Assembly: GCF_040183065.1 (NCBI RefSeq)
Contig: NC_091125.1
Location: 28,919,812-28,983,811 of the forward strand
Direction: 5' to 3'
Source: Periplaneta americana
Lineage: Eukaryota > Arthropoda > Insecta > Blattodea > Blattidae
DNA: 64,000 nucleotides
Below, piece after piece: positions 1 through 11,639 of the stretch (positions within the stretch are counted from its first letter, which is position 1; each line of letters opens with the position of its first letter). The notes beneath the pieces are model-generated. The model was not told where the DNA came from. It did not search any database and was given only the letters and a program-made list of their open reading frames with translations. Both the position numbers and the translations under genes were made by a program.

Positions 1-2
1 AT

Positions 3-434
3 GAGTTCATTCCAGAAGGTCGTACTGTAACGAAATAATTGTACGTAGAAACCCTCCGTCGCCTCTGGGACGCAGTGAGAAGGAAACGTCCAGAAATATG
101 GGTAGAAAACAACTGGTTCCTTATGCATGACAATGCACCTGCTCATCGCGCAATTATTGTAAAGAATTTTCTTGCCAGGCATAACATAACTGCTTTGGAT
201 CACCCACCATACTCTCCTGATCTCTCACCACCTGATTACTTTCTGTTTCCCCGTCTGAAAAGTCATCTGAAAGGACGGAGATTCAATGCTGAAGAGGTTA
301 TCGCAAACGCGACGAGAGCACTAAGACGGGTTTCACAAAATGGCTTCCAGGCCTGCTTCCAGGAACTCTACACGCGTTGGCAAAAGTGTGTTGTTGCGGA
401 AGGCAACTATTTTGAAGGGATTGGTGTAGAATAG
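3..434 (+). pseudogene. mariner transposase, C-terminal half, broken
   Basis: Encodes the second half of a mariner-type (Tc1/mariner superfamily) transposase, the enzyme that cuts the element out and reinserts it at TA. The frame is open from base 3 but has an in-frame TAA at 36-38, where relatives usually have a glutamate codon after TVTK. From base 39 the frame runs 131 codons. Counting from there, the block MHDNAPAH carries one catalytic Asp at residue 31, and YSPDLSPPDY carries the last at residue 66. The 34 residues between them match the mariner D34D spacing. The tail GRRFNAEE...EGNYFEG is typical of the family end. The N-terminal half lies outside the window. The stop codon makes this copy non-functional as read. 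Mariner assignment is firm; the subfamily is not determined. Confidence 0.9.
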
Positions 435-466
435 TGTTTAAGGTACGTTGTTTCTATAATGCTAGC

Positions 467-491
467 AAATTCCGGGAACTTTTTGAACCTA
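467..491 (+). repeat. mariner 3' terminal repeat and TA target site
   Basis: About 30 bases after the transposase stop there is AAATTCCGGGAACTTTTTG followed by AACC and then TA. A C/G-rich block plus a CTTTTTGAAC-like end is what mariner 3' termini look like. The element probably ends at 489 with TA (490-491) as target duplication. The matching 5' repeat is outside the window, so this cannot be confirmed here. Confidence 0.6.
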
Positions 492-494
492 GTA

Positions 495-1125
<631 letters not shown>

Positions 1126-1530
1126 TAGCCGTACCCGTGCGCTCCGCTGCACCCGTTAGAAATAAATATAAAATAATTACATAATTAAAATAGGACATTT
1201 GATCCAGGGAAGATTCGTGTTTGATAGAAGGATAAATCGTTTAATATGTTACTTAATTTAAATTGTATTTAAATGATTAAAATGCGATCATTTTGGTCCG
1301 GAGACCACTCATTTGGTGCAATGACAATTCCTTTAACATGTTTCTTAATTTTTATTACAAGCATCCATACTTTAATGAAGACTTAGTTTTAATGTGTATA
1401 CTTTATTTTACTTGCTATATGTTTCCATTGAATTATCATAACAACTTAATTTTAACCCTTGTTTTCTACGTATTCAGTAAATGGCGCTTGGGCCACTATG
1501 GTTCTGAACCCTTCAAATAGCTTAAATAAC

Positions 1531-1650
1531 TTATATTATATTATATTATATTATATTATATTATATTATATTATATTATATTATATTATATTATATTATA
1601 TTATATTATATTATATTATATTATATTATATTATATTATATTATATTATA
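1531..1650. repeat. (TTATA)24 pentanucleotide microsatellite
   Basis: Twenty-four essentially perfect TTATA units, 120 bp. The purity suggests recent expansion. The long plus-strand frame across it is an artefact. Confidence 0.95.
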
Positions 1651-2570
1651 TAAAAATGTGTTGATAACGGATGTACACCGATAAGTAAGTTTTTAATTTG
1701 TTATGGGGGCTCTTGAATCTGAGGAGGAACAAATTTTATTTTACAACAGCGCAACATAATCTGCTTCGCTCATTACCCAATTTTTTTGCATTGCATTTAA
1801 TGCATATGTATTTTATGTCTTTTAACACGATTCAATTGAGCATAGTTAAAATTTGGATTATAAAATATTGGAATGCTAAGCTAACATACTGCATACTAAA
1901 TCAGTACACTCTTGTGGTTCGTTAATTCTCTGAGATAAACATTATTTTAAGAAATACAGGAAACGAATACACAGAATAGCCTATCAAGTTGTTTGTGCAT
2001 AAGAAGTTATTTTAATCTTACCTGTCCTCAATTCACTCCGAAGTTACTGTAATAACATTATAGCATTATGTCCATATAGAGAAACTACACTTTCCAATGG
2101 TGAAATAATAATTAATTACACAAATCGGTTAATTTAGCTTCCGATATTACTTCATACAAACACAGAAACATTCTCTGTAGGCTATGATTCATAGCTTTCG
2201 ATTGATGTTAACCAAGGCCCCTTATAGACGAATTCATTTGTTTATTTCATTACACCGCCTTAGATGGCAGTTATTTAAATTTTGAAACTCATTTATCTCA
2301 TTAAATATAAGTCCTATCAAACTTTTTCAAATAATAAAACTTATCGGAAATGATTTTTAAATAAATTTTCATTATGTAACATTTTTCACAAAAATCAATA
2401 ATAAGCGAGATATTTCGATTTATTTAATTCAGATCCCCTTATAACCCCTCTTTAAATAATGTATTTTGAATGGCATATAGCCTAAAATCTAAGTTACAAC
2501 GAACTTAATTTATATTCCAATTTTCATCGAAATCGGTTCAGCCATTATCGCGTGAAAAGGTAACAAACAT

Positions 2571-2571
<1 letters not shown>

Positions 2572-2608
<37 letters not shown>
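2572..2608. repeat. (CAGA)n microsatellite
   Basis: About nine CAGA units inside the AT-rich interspersed repeat. Confidence 0.9.
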
Positions 2609-2609
<1 letters not shown>

Positions 2610-2740
2610 TACAAACAAAAATTTCAAAAAGGCGATTTTCGGTTTCAGGGTGGTTAATTATATATGTTAGGACCAATTAATTTTGGAAAATCGAAAATTA
2701 CCAGAAAAATTTCGGCTACAGATTTATTATTAGTATAGAT

Positions 2741-3297
2741 AACTGAGTAACTGACTGTTTACGAATTACTACCTGACAACAGCGGGATTGGAACCTCTTA
2801 AGTGTCACACGTTTGAAAGGGAGTGTGAAGAAGGTTAAGGTGAAACCGACCAGCAACAATCGAGCTATATTTCTAACATTTTTTTTTTTTTGACAAATTA
2901 GGTCTAGCCTACTGCTGGCGAATCCAGTTAGCTTCAAATTTCATTTAACCACAAAATATTTCTAAGGAAAGGAAATTAAAAATAAATAACCAAACGCAAA
3001 CAAAATCCCTTGCCATTATAGACGTAAAACATGGGAATAATACTTGGAGAACTGTTAATACTCTTGTAATATGACAAAAAATATGTTTTTACCTTTTTTT
3101 TCATATACAATATAGCCGAATGCTGAAATATAGTAAAATATGCATTTATATGGCCAATAAAGACCGTGTCATTTTGTTCAGAAAGGCTAGAAATATGCTT
3201 ACCTAATTTAATTTGTGTTTAAACAGATATCAGAATAAAAAACGACATGTCACAGAAACCCGAGCTCTAGTGATGATGATTATCACGCTAACAGTAG
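2741..3297. other. no recognisable feature
   Basis: AT-rich sequence with a T12 run at 2880-2891. I see no coding frame, tRNA-like head or inverted repeat. Confidence 0.5.
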
Positions 3298-3425
3298 TAT
3301 TACTCGACCAAGGCCAGTGGAGTCCTGCAGCCCGGAGTCTTGGCGCTACTGCTCCTGCGTTCGTAATACAGCATCACGATAGTTCACATTACGCCCCCGG
3401 CACCACTTGCCTTGGTCGAGTAATA
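3298..3425. repeat. foldback with 23-bp arms
   Basis: TATTACTCGACCAAGGCCAG plus TGG at 3298-3320 is the reverse complement of 3403-3425 with one mismatch. The arms enclose 82 bases of GC-rich DNA, unusual for this AT-rich setting. It could be a very small MITE, an RNA hairpin, or an arm pair from an inversion. There is no second copy in the window. Confidence 0.7.
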
Positions 3426-3489
3426 GCAGTAGCAGTACTACTTAGTAAGCAAGTTAATTACACTAACTGGCATCTCTCTCATTGAAGCT

Positions 3490-4015
3490 TCGATGTATAT
3501 CTATCCGTCAAATTTTCATTTCTTAATTATGTATGTCCAATTCATTATTCAAGAAAAATGGGTCTTCCTTCTTTTCTGCATATCTTGGTTGACATTTCCA
3601 CATTTTCTGGGGTCACCCCTCTTTGTTCATTCTCCTCTTGTGGCCATACCATCTCAATCTTTTGGCGTCGATTGTCTCAAATATGGTTATATTGGTCTCT
3701 GCCCTATTTCTTATTTCCTCGTTCCTCATTATATCCACTATTAGTAGATCACAACTTCTTCACCAATAATTAATTTCCATCGTTATCAATTTTTTTGGTT
3801 GCTCTCCGTTATTTCCCACACCTCTTAACCAGTAGGATGATACTATTCACAATAGTTTCATAAAAGCATCTTTTCACATGTCTTGAAATCTTGTTCTTCC
3901 GTCTTATCAAAATAGATATCTAGTCCCCATTTAGAATATTCTTCCTGGAGTTTTCGCAGCATAATATAGGATATTATCTTCATCCTCAGCAAAGATAACC
4001 TGATAATGAATCGAA
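3490..4015 (-). pseudogene. LINE reverse transcriptase fragment (RT end and C-terminus)
   Basis: Reading the minus strand from about 4015, one frame gives YQVIFAEDEDNI, matching the stretch after the RT catalytic site in many LINEs. A second frame then gives LRKLQEEYSKWGLDIYFDKT. Near 3700 comes IVDIMRNEEIRNRAE...KRLRWYGHKRRM, the usual LINE tail in which the enzyme ends with LRWYGHV.RM. The frames are broken by small indels and stops, so this is a decayed copy. It lacks the endonuclease and most of the RT domain. Its 3' end lies close to 3490. It is of a different family from the RTE-like LINE that starts just to its right. Confidence 0.75.
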
Positions 4016-4117
4016 GCTAAGTGAATATAGACCTAATATACAATATTTTCATAAATTTTATTACCCATTTTTAGACACTTTATCGTCCAGAACCTTCATG
4101 CCTCATTAAGTCATTAA

Positions 4118-4131
4118 GGTGATTATTATTA
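4118..4131. repeat. 14-bp target-site duplication, 3' side of RTE-like LINE
   Basis: GGTGATTATTATTA here is repeated exactly at 7109-7122. The two copies bracket the minus-strand LINE and fix both ends of the insertion. Confidence 0.9.
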
Positions 4132-7108
4132 CTTACTTACTTACTTACAAATGGCTTTTAAGGAACCCGAAGGTTCATTGCCGCCCTCACATAAGCCCGC
4201 CAGCGGTCCCTATCCTGTGCAAGATTAATCCAGTCTCTATCATCATACCCCACCTCCCTCAAATCCATTTTAATATTATCCTCCCATCTACGTCTCGGCC
4301 TCCCTAAAGGTCTTTTTCCCTCCGGTCTCCCAACTAACATTCTATATGCATTTCTGGATTCGCCCATACGTGCTACATGCCCTGCCCATCTCAAACGTCT
4401 GGATTTAATGTTCCTAATTATGTCAGGTGAAGAATACAATGCGTGCAGTTCTGTGTTGTGTAACTTTCTCCATTCTTCTGTAACTTCATCCCGCTTAGCC
4501 CCAAATATTTTCCTAAGCACCTTATTCTCAAACACCCTGAACCTATGTTCCTCTCTCAGAGTAAGAGTCCAAGTTTCACAACCATACAGAAGAACCGGTA
4601 ATATAACTGTTTTATAAATTCTAACTTTCAGATTTTTGGACAGCAGACTGGATGATAAGAGCTTCTCAACCGAATAATAACACGCATTTCCCATATTTAT
4701 TCTGCGTTTAATTTCCTCCCGAGTGTCATTTATATTTGTTACTGTTGCTCCAAGATATTTGAATTTTTCCACCTCTTCGAAGGATAAATCTCCAATTTTT
4801 ATATTTCTATTTCGTACAATATTCTGGTCACGGGACATAATCATATACTTTGTCTTTTCGGGATTTACTTCCAAACCGATCGCTCTACTTGCTTCAAATA
4901 AAATTTCCGTGTTTTCCCTAATCGTTTGTGTATTTTCTCCTAACATATTCACGTCATCCGCATAGACAAGAAGCTGATGTAACCCGTTCAATTCCAAACC
5001 CTGCCTGTTATCCTGAACTTTCCTAATGGCATATTCAAGCGCGAAGTTAAAAAGTAAAGGTGATAGTGCATCTCCCTGCTTTAGCCCGCAGTGAATTGGA
5101 AAAGCATCAGATAGAAACTGACCTATACGGACTCTGCTGTATGTTTCACTGAGACACATTTTAATTAATCGAACTAATTTCTTGGGAATACCAAATTCAA
5201 TAAGAATATCATATAATACTTCCCTCTTAACCGAGTCATATGCCTTTTTGAAATCTATGAATAACTGATGTACTGTACCCTTATACTCCCATTTTTTCTC
5301 CATTATCTGTCGAATACAAAAAATCTGATCAATAGTCGATCTATTACGCCGAAAACCGCACTGATGATCCCCAATAATTTCATCTACGTACGGAGTTAAT
5401 CTTCTCAAAAGAATATTGGACAAAATTTTGTACGACGTCAACAAAAGTGATATTCCTCGAAAGTTACCACAGTTGGTTTTGTCCCCCTTTTTAAAAATAG
5501 GTACAATTATGGACTCCTTCCATTGTTCTGGTACAATTTCCTTTTCCCAAATAGCAAGTACAAGTTTATAAATTTCGCTATATAATGCACTTCCACCCTC
5601 TTGTATTAATTCTGCTGGAATTTGATCGATACCTGGAGACTTGTACTTTTTCAGATTTTCTATCGCAATTTTGACTTCTGAAAGTGTGGGTTCGGGTATA
5701 AATGGCTCAGCAGTTTGTATTTCAATTTCGTCCCGATCATTTCTATTTGGCCTATGTACATTTAGTAGTTGCGCAAAATAGTTTTTCCATCTGTTTAGGA
5801 TTAATGGAGAGTCTGCAAGCAAGTCACCATTCTCATCCTTGATCACGTTTACCCTTGGCTGATATCCGTTCTTAAATTCCTTTATACCCTTATATAAATC
5901 TCGAATGTTTTTATTCTTACTATTTGTTTCTACCTCATTCAGTTTTTCCTTCAAGTAACCTCTCTTTTTATTCCTAAGTGTACGACTTGCTTCCCGTCTT
6001 TCATTGAAATAATTATCTCTCTTCTCCTCAACTGGATCCTGTAAGAATTTCAATTTTGCCTGTTTCCTTCTTTCTACTACCATGCAACAATCTTCATCAA
6101 ACCACGGTTTCTTTTTCTTAGTTTCATAATAACCTATGCTCTGCTCAGCTGCAATTTTGATACTATCTCTGATATTTTCCCACACGCTATTAACATCTAA
6201 TTCTTTCTCAACTTCGTCGGAACTTTCTAAAGTGGCAAACCTATTCGAAATTTCGACCTGATAATTTTGCTTAGCTTCCTCGTCCTTTAATTTCAAAATA
6301 TTGAATTTAGTAATATTAACTTGCTGCTCTACTCGCTTGGCTACTGATAATCTTTCTCTTAATTCTCCAATCACCAAATAATGGTCAGAATTACAGTCTG
6401 CACCCCTGAAAGTTCGAATATCTACTATACTAGTATGTCTCCGTTTATCTATCAAGATGTGATCTATTTGGTTGTGTGTCAATCCATCTGGAGAAGTCCA
6501 AGTATATTTATGTATATCCTTATGGGGGAATGTTGTACTTTTGACAATTAAATTTTTCGATGTGGCAAAGTTGACTAATCTAACTCCATTGTCAGTACTA
6601 ATTGCGTGTAGGCTCTCTTTTCCAATAGTTGGTCTAAAAATATCCTCCCGTCCTACTTTAGCATTGAAATCCCCCAATAAAATTTTCATGTGATATCTAG
6701 GGAACTGATCAAAAGTATGTTCCAATTCCTCATAGAAGCTATTCTTTATATGGTCGTCTTTCTCTTCTGTAGGGGCGTGAGCATTTATAACTATGATGTC
6801 GCACCATCTACCCTTAAGTACTAAATATGATAACCTGTCACTGATAAATTCGACCTTTTTTACTGCTGATTTTATTCTTTTATGAACAAAGAATCCTGTT
6901 CCTAATTGGTGATTATTGTTTCCTTCCCCATAATACAACAAGTAATCTCCTATTTGTGATATGCCATTCCCATCTAACCTAACCTCTTGTACTCCCACAA
7001 AGTCTATTCTATATCTAGCTAGTTCTTTTGCTACTAATGTTACCCCTCCTGTTCTATAAAGACTAGTTACGTTCCAAGTGCCAAATCTCAAAACCTTATT
7101 CCTTTGCT
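4132..7108 (-). mobile_element. near full-length RTE-like LINE
   Basis: A 2,977-bp non-LTR retrotransposon in minus orientation. It is flanked by a perfect 14-bp direct repeat (4118-4131 and 7109-7122). The 3' end is compact: the ORF stop is followed by about a dozen bases (AAGCCATTTGTAA) and then a (GTAA)n tail of about four units. Very short 3' UTRs with microsatellite tails instead of poly-A are a habit of RTE-type LINEs. The 5' junction falls at 7108, inside the reading frame, so the copy either starts almost at its ORF or is slightly 5'-truncated. Shorter relatives are at 13,085-13,510, 47,593-47,810 and 58,453-59,257. Confidence 0.9.
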
Positions 7109-7205
7109 GGTGATTATTATTAAATAATAAATATAAAATAAAAATAAATAAATAAAAATAATAATAATTGTAATTGGTGTTACTTGTATTGAATTTATTT
7201 GTCAA
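4158..7205 (-). CDS. APE endonuclease / reverse transcriptase of RTE-like LINE
   Basis: A 1,015-codon ORF without stops. Residues 40-285 form an APE-type endonuclease: TWN (Asn45), VQEVR (Glu74), GDFNAKVG (Asp179, Asn181), NQIDH (Asp248) and NSDH (Asp274, His275). This domain nicks the target. Residues 520-800 are the reverse transcriptase, with [27 protein letters not shown] (Asp651), [14 protein letters not shown] and the YADD active site at 748-751. The C-terminal 140 residues carry [19 protein letters not shown] and [12 protein letters not shown], as in related LINEs. Residues 1-32 are encoded by the target duplication and AT-rich flank, not by the element; the annotated ATG at 7203-7205 is therefore fortuitous. 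The real protein probably begins near residue 33 or upstream codons were lost. Every expected catalytic residue is present, so enzyme activity is plausible, while initiation in this copy is doubtful. Confidence 0.88.
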   Translation of the reverse strand: MTNKFNTSNTNYNYYYFYLFIFILYLLFNNNHQQRNKVLRFGTWNVTSLYRTGGVTLVAKELARYRIDFVGVQEVRLDGNGISQIGDYLLYYGEGNNNHQLGTGFFVHKRIKSAVKKVEFISDRLSYLVLKGRWCDIIVINAHAPTEEKDDHIKNSFYEELEHTFDQFPRYHMKILLGDFNAKVGREDIFRPTIGKESLHAISTDNGVRLVNFATSKNLIVKSTTFPHKDIHKYTWTSPDGLTHNQIDHILIDKRRHTSIVDIRTFRGADCNSDHYLVIGELRERLSVAKRVEQQVNITKFNILKLKDEEAKQNYQVEISNRFATLESSDEVEKELDVNSVWENIRDSIKIAAEQSIGYYETKKKKPWFDEDCCMVVERRKQAKLKFLQDPVEEKRDNYFNERREASRTLRNKKRGYLKEKLNEVETNSKNKNIRDLYKGIKEFKNGYQPRVNVIKDENGDLLADSPLILNRWKNYFAQLLNVHRPNRNDRDEIEIQTAEPFIPEPTLSEVKIAIENLKKYKSPGIDQIPAELIQEGGSALYSEIYKLVLAIWEKEIVPEQWKESIIVPIFKKGDKTNCGNFRGISLLLTSYKILSNILLRRLTPYVDEIIGDHQCGFRRNRSTIDQIFCIRQIMEKKWEYKGTVHQLFIDFKKAYDSVKREVLYDILIEFGIPKKLVRLIKMCLSETYSRVRIGQFLSDAFPIHCGLKQGDALSPLLFNFALEYAIRKVQDNRQGLELNGLHQLLVYADDVNMLGENTQTIRENTEILFEASRAIGLEVNPEKTKYMIMSRDQNIVRNRNIKIGDLSFEEVEKFKYLGATVTNINDTREEIKRRINMGNACYYSVEKLLSSSLLSKNLKVRIYKTVILPVLLYGCETWTLTLREEHRFRVFENKVLRKIFGAKRDEVTEEWRKLHNTELHALYSSPDIIRNIKSRRLRWAGHVARMGESRNAYRMLVGRPEGKRPLGRPRRRWEDNIKMDLREVGYDDRDWINLAQDRDRWRAYVRAAMNLRVP
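7109..7122. repeat. 14-bp target-site duplication, 5' side of RTE-like LINE
   Basis: Exact copy of GGTGATTATTATTA at 4118-4131. It sets the 5' end of the LINE at 7108. Confidence 0.9.
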
Positions 7206-7620
7206 TGAATAATAGCATCAACAGTTACATTATTCAAGATATTTGCTTCAATAAAGAGAATTTCATACCAATCTGCTACTCCTATAACCTATATTACGAT
7301 CATTATTTTGATGACGCTGTATCAACTGCGTGGTTATGTAACGTCAACAGAAAAAGTGATAGCAAGATAATATTTGGCGAGATGATTCCGAAAATTCTCC
7401 GTGGTGTTTGTTGACATTTGCCTTAAAGTTGAGGAAACCTCGTGAAAATCAAATCAGATACTCACCCCAAGTGCGATTCGAATCCATGTCGAAGCAATTT
7501 TACAACTCTACCCGAACTACTCGTTTGCCATCATGATGTTATGGTTGGATGTTTTTAATTGGTTATTTTACAACACTTTGTCAATTACTTTTACTTTATT
7601 TATTTAATTTAAATTTCAAT
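7123..7620. other. no recognisable feature
   Basis: AT-rich target DNA beside the LINE. A short tRNA-B-box-like phrase (GTGCGATTCGAATCC at 7470-7484) might be the trace of an old SINE, but no A box accompanies it. Confidence 0.4.
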
Positions 7621-7639
7621 TTATTTAAATTCAAATATA

Positions 7640-7950
7640 CAGAATAAAGAAATATAATTACAAAAACAAACAAAGAGAAATACAAATAAAATAATACAAG
7701 CAATATAAAAAGAAGATACAGTAGTATTAACAAAATTTGAGACCGAATGAGCGTCTGAATGAGATGAAAGTGATAATGCCGGCGAAATAAGTCCAGGGTC
7801 CGGCGCCGAAAGTTCTCCAGAATTTGCTCTTAATGGGTTGAGGAAAAACCACGGAAAAAACATCGAGGTAACTTGTCCCAACTAGGATTTGAACCGGGCC
7901 CGCTCGTTTCACGGTCAGGCATGATAACCGTTACTCCACAGCGGCGGACT
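7640..7950 (-). mobile_element. tRNA-derived SINE, family 4
   Basis: Read on the minus strand, the head GCTGTGGAGTAACGGTTA (A-box-like) is followed by GGGCCCGGTTCAAATCC (B box) about 40 bases later, the spacing of an RNA polymerase III tRNA promoter. The body continues AAGTTACC...TTTTTTCCGTGGTTTTTCC...CAACCCATTAAGAGC and ends in AT-rich sequence. A second copy in the same orientation is at 40,735-40,930. The right edge (7950) is clear; the left edge is approximate. Confidence 0.75.
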
Positions 7951-9795
7951 GGATAATTTTGTGTTTGACTGGTGTAGTGTCTATGCTCACTTAGGTAACC
8001 TACTGTGTTACTTCTAGAATTGTACGTTTAGGTGAGTATAAATGAGTGGTATTTTTTTTTCAAAAAGCCCTCATTCAAGGACTGGAATTTTTTTATTTGC
8101 CATAAATCAACGACATGGACATTGAAACTTTACTTCCCTTTCGGCTTTACTCAAAATTAATCTCCTGGGCCGAGTTTCAATCCGGGAAAGTCGAATCCAG
8201 TGACGATTTTGGTGATTACTTAAGTCTGTGTGATGTAACTTGTCTCACTCTGAAAAGAGAGAGAATGGAGATATGTCTTACTTCTTGTTGTTATGGCGAT
8301 GGGGGAGTGGAGCGATGCCATCCAACCATCCAGTGGCGGAAGGGACTAGTTGATACATTCTGTAGCGCAAAATAAAATGACAAAATATCTCTTTTCGTAC
8401 TGTGTAGTTCCGTCACTGAGCTTGTCTTGCTAGAAACTGAGTTCCGGTAGCCTGTACAATAACAAGGTTTTGAAAGGAATCCTGAAAATTTACAACCATC
8501 CTATAATCTCCACCCTCATTTGAAGGGACTTGGTTTTATTGCTACTGAAACAAGATAAACCTTACCAGGTACAGAGGTCCCCATAAGAAGATGTGACGTT
8601 CATGACACGGTATAAAGATAAAAAAAAATTAAAATTGGACCATGTTGAACCCTGTGCGAGTCATAATTCGTTCTTTGATTTCTTTTTACCATTTGAAATC
8701 CACCAGGCAAGTATATCTTAATTATGGTTATTATTTTACTTAGAATATTTTTTATGTAGAATGTTGTCGTCGTCCAATAATAAGCGTATAAAATATGTAT
8801 TTTCAATTTCATACTCTTTTCACAAGCTTGCAAAATTTTATAATTTAATTTCTGCATCACTGTATGTTTCATAGGCTTATAATGGATAAGCAGCGAATAA
8901 ATTCAATCTCCACAAGACGCAGTATTCTTTTTCAGTCGAGAGTTGGCAGCAGTAGGGTGCTTTGGGAAAGAGTTTATCGGGAAAGCGCCACCGTAGAGTC
9001 CATACCTATATCCGATTATATAAAATGGCTATTTCAATTTGGAATTATATGGCTCCATTTTAATTGGCACGTATGCCAATACAAACTCACAATTGTGTTC
9101 ATTACTACAATGAATGGCTGTTGTGTAGTACAATATAAGCATTTGAATTCATAATTTTGTTCCACAGAAGCGCACGAAATAAGGTTATCAGAATTATCGT
9201 TCACAATTCGAAGTTACATTCGTGGACCGATGATTTCGTTGTCTTTCAATAATATTCTTGTTACAGAACTCTGTGAACGCTTTAAATTTGAGTCTGGGAT
9301 AGAAGATAGAATACAAAGTTATTGGTATATACCCTTTAGTTATATTGAAGAATTCAAATCTTTCTTTATGAAGTAACTAACCATATATTGATGATGAATA
9401 AAGGCTGGACGAAATATGTTCCCTTTAGCTACCGAGTGCTTTTTCTTTAAAGAACGAGGGGATGGCTATATAAAAACCGTAGCAACATAGAGATAAAGTA
9501 GAGGGACTTGGGGAATGTGTATTGCATATTAAATTCTTCTTTCATTTCATACCGCTCCCTCTTACGCTCTCCAAACATCCAAACTGTCCTTTCCTTTTCT
9601 CTTTTTCACTACCCCCGTTCTTTCTCTTCGACCATTGCCGTAACTCCGATTGTACAAGATCCGTATAAAGTGTTCTGTCACTTACTGGCTTTCCGTAAGA
9701 AAGTACGACGGAGTCAGTTTTGGTTCAATAGCAATAGTGATAATGGCAGTACAATGGTTATAGTGATAGCAATAACATAAATGAGTAATAGCATT
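7951..9795. other. no recognisable gene
   Basis: Mostly unique-looking AT-rich DNA. Open frames at 8115-8375 and 8864-9154 resemble no family I know and lack any supporting context. I see no inverted repeats or tRNA-like heads. Confidence 0.4.
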
Positions 9796-9855
<60 letters not shown>

Positions 9856-9885
9856 TTAGTAGTAGTATTAGTAGTAGCAGCAGTA
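9796..9885. repeat. (AGT)n microsatellite
   Basis: About 30 AGT units with a few ATT interruptions near the right end. Confidence 0.95.
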
Positions 9886-9974
9886 AAAACGACGTCAACT
9901 GCAGACTTACTCGGTTCGGTATTGAAATTCATCGTGGATGACAAAATAGAGAAATAGAGTTCTGTTACATTCCG

Positions 9975-10618
9975 TATAGGTTATATGAAATGAAATGATT
10001 AGCCTAAAAATGTCCCGTTAAGGGCAAAGGCCTCCTCCTATAGAGGGAGAGCTCTATTTGTTTCACGCGTAACAGTGGAATTGTTCACTTGGTTCACATT
10101 CTGCACAGTTTGGTGTTGTTCGCTTGTTTCTGTCGCACTGGTTTTAGTCGCTGTTCACTTGTCTTCTTATGTTTTTCCAGTCTTCCCTATGTCTTGCTCT
10201 GCTTGACCAATGGCTTCCTACTCGTTCACTGAAGAGGTCGGCCCATCTTCGTCTTGGTCTTCCGGGTGATCTCTTGCCAATGCGGGGATCCCATAGTGTG
10301 AATTTCTGCGTCCATCTTCCGTCTCTAAGTCGTGCAACATGGCCTCCCCACTTCCATTTAATGTTGGTGGCTTGCAGTGCTGGATCGTCAATTGCTGCCA
10401 TCTTTTGTAGCACTTCATTTGGAACTCTGTTCCTCAGTGATAAGCCTAGTATCTTTCTCAGCGTCTTTCTTTGGCATATTTGGAGACTGTTACGAAGTTT
10501 GGCAGTAAGAGACCACGTCTCGCACCCATATAACAGTACCGGAGTTACGCAGGTCTACAATATTTCTACTCTGAGTTTCTTGCTGAGTGTTCCCTCCAGT
10601 ACGATGAACTTGAGACTC
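9975..10618 (-). pseudogene. LINE 3' fragment with 3' UTR
   Basis: On the minus strand from about 10,618 the frame reads LEGTLSKKLRVEIL, a TAG stop, then [31 protein letters not shown] and, from 10,413, KWKWGGHVARLRDGRWTQK...GRPRRRWADL. This is the C-terminal part of an APE-type LINE enzyme (YGCETWSLT, WGGHVAR and GRPRRRW are its hallmarks). The frame stops at 10,144. About 160 bases of 3' UTR follow, including GGAGGCCTTTGCCCTTAACG, then GGGACATTTTTAGGCTAATC and a short (ATTTC)n-like tail near 9,975. A related terminus stands at 32,490-32,565. The copy is 5'-truncated and carries one stop. It abuts, head to head, an unrelated plus-strand LINE at about 10,619. Confidence 0.8.
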
Positions 10619-11610
10619 CAGATATATTATTTTTAATTATGATAAATGATTTATCTAAAAATATGTATAGTAACTCGATTGTATTTGCTGATGATACTAC
10701 TTTGTATCATACTAATGATAACATAATTGATATAAAGTTTGTTATGGACAATTCCTTTAATGAAGAAGCTGCCTAGTTTGAAGCTAATGGATTTTGTTTA
10801 AATCAGACTAAGACATAACATGTGTTGTTTACATTAAATGATTCCACAATTTACAACTCTCAGCCATCTGCTAAACTTTTAGGAATTGTAGTGGATCCCA
10901 AATTATCCTGGCCCCACATGTTGATTATGTTTGTACTAAACTCTCGAGTGTTATTTATTTATTAAGCAAATTGAAATCACTGGTGCCTAAAACATATGTA
11001 AGAGCTGCTTATTTTGCCTTCTTCAGTAGTATAATAACCTATGGTATTTCTGTGTGGGGAAATAGTTCTAGTGTACCTAATGATCTCCTTCTGCAAAAAA
11101 AGAAAAAAGCCTTACGTATTTTAACTGGTTCTGCTTATGATGCGCACTGTAAGCCATTATTCATAAATAAGGCTATTCTGACTGTTATTAATCTTTACAT
11201 CTTCACTTCTTTGCTGAAGGTAAAGAAAAAGTTAGCAAATTATTATCACAGATCTGATCATCATAATTACAATACAAGACACAATTTTCAATTGACTGAA
11301 TCTGATGTTAGACTGGAAACAACTAAAAAACAATTTATGTCCATGGCAGTATATATGTTTAATGGATTCCGTAAGTCTGCACACACTGTTAATTATAACA
11401 TTTTTAAGAATGTTTCAAAACGTTGGATGATTAATCATCAGTTTTATAGCATTAGTGAATACTTTGAGTCCTCTGTTAATAACTTATGTTTTTAACATAA
11501 TTTTATTCACTCTGTATTTTTTTATTATGACTATGTCCATTTTATTTGTATAATACTTATGGCTTTAATAAAATCTAATCTAATCTAATCTAATCAAATC
11601 TAATCTACTC
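10619..11610 (+). pseudogene. CR1/Jockey-like LINE reverse transcriptase, 3' half
   Basis: Starts LFLIMINDLSKNM and reaches the RT catalytic motif as VFADDTTLY near 10,680. Stops interrupt the frame near 10,775 and 10,815. From 10,971 to 11,494 a 174-codon open stretch gives YVRAAYFAFFSSIITYGISV, WGNSS, LQKKKKALRILTGS, then CKPLFINKAILTVINLYI and HNYNTRHNFQL, all typical of the thumb and C-terminal part of CR1/Jockey-type reverse transcriptases. After the stop come about 80 bases of 3' UTR, AATAAAATCTAATC and a (TCTAA)n tail to about 11,605. The endonuclease and front half of RT are absent. Inactive as read. Confidence 0.8.
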
Positions 11611-11639
11611 TGATATAGAACTCCTGCTTTACTTTCCTC

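Noticed and set aside
1459..1653. 64-codon frame with ILYYI repeats
   Set aside because: Translation of the (TTATA)n microsatellite.
4723..4965. Plus-strand frames inside the RTE-like LINE (also 4408-4617 and 6472-6693)
   Set aside because: Antisense shadows of the 1,015-codon LINE ORF.
10169..10636. 155-codon plus-strand frame
   Set aside because: Shadow of the minus-strand LINE, whose motifs are clear.
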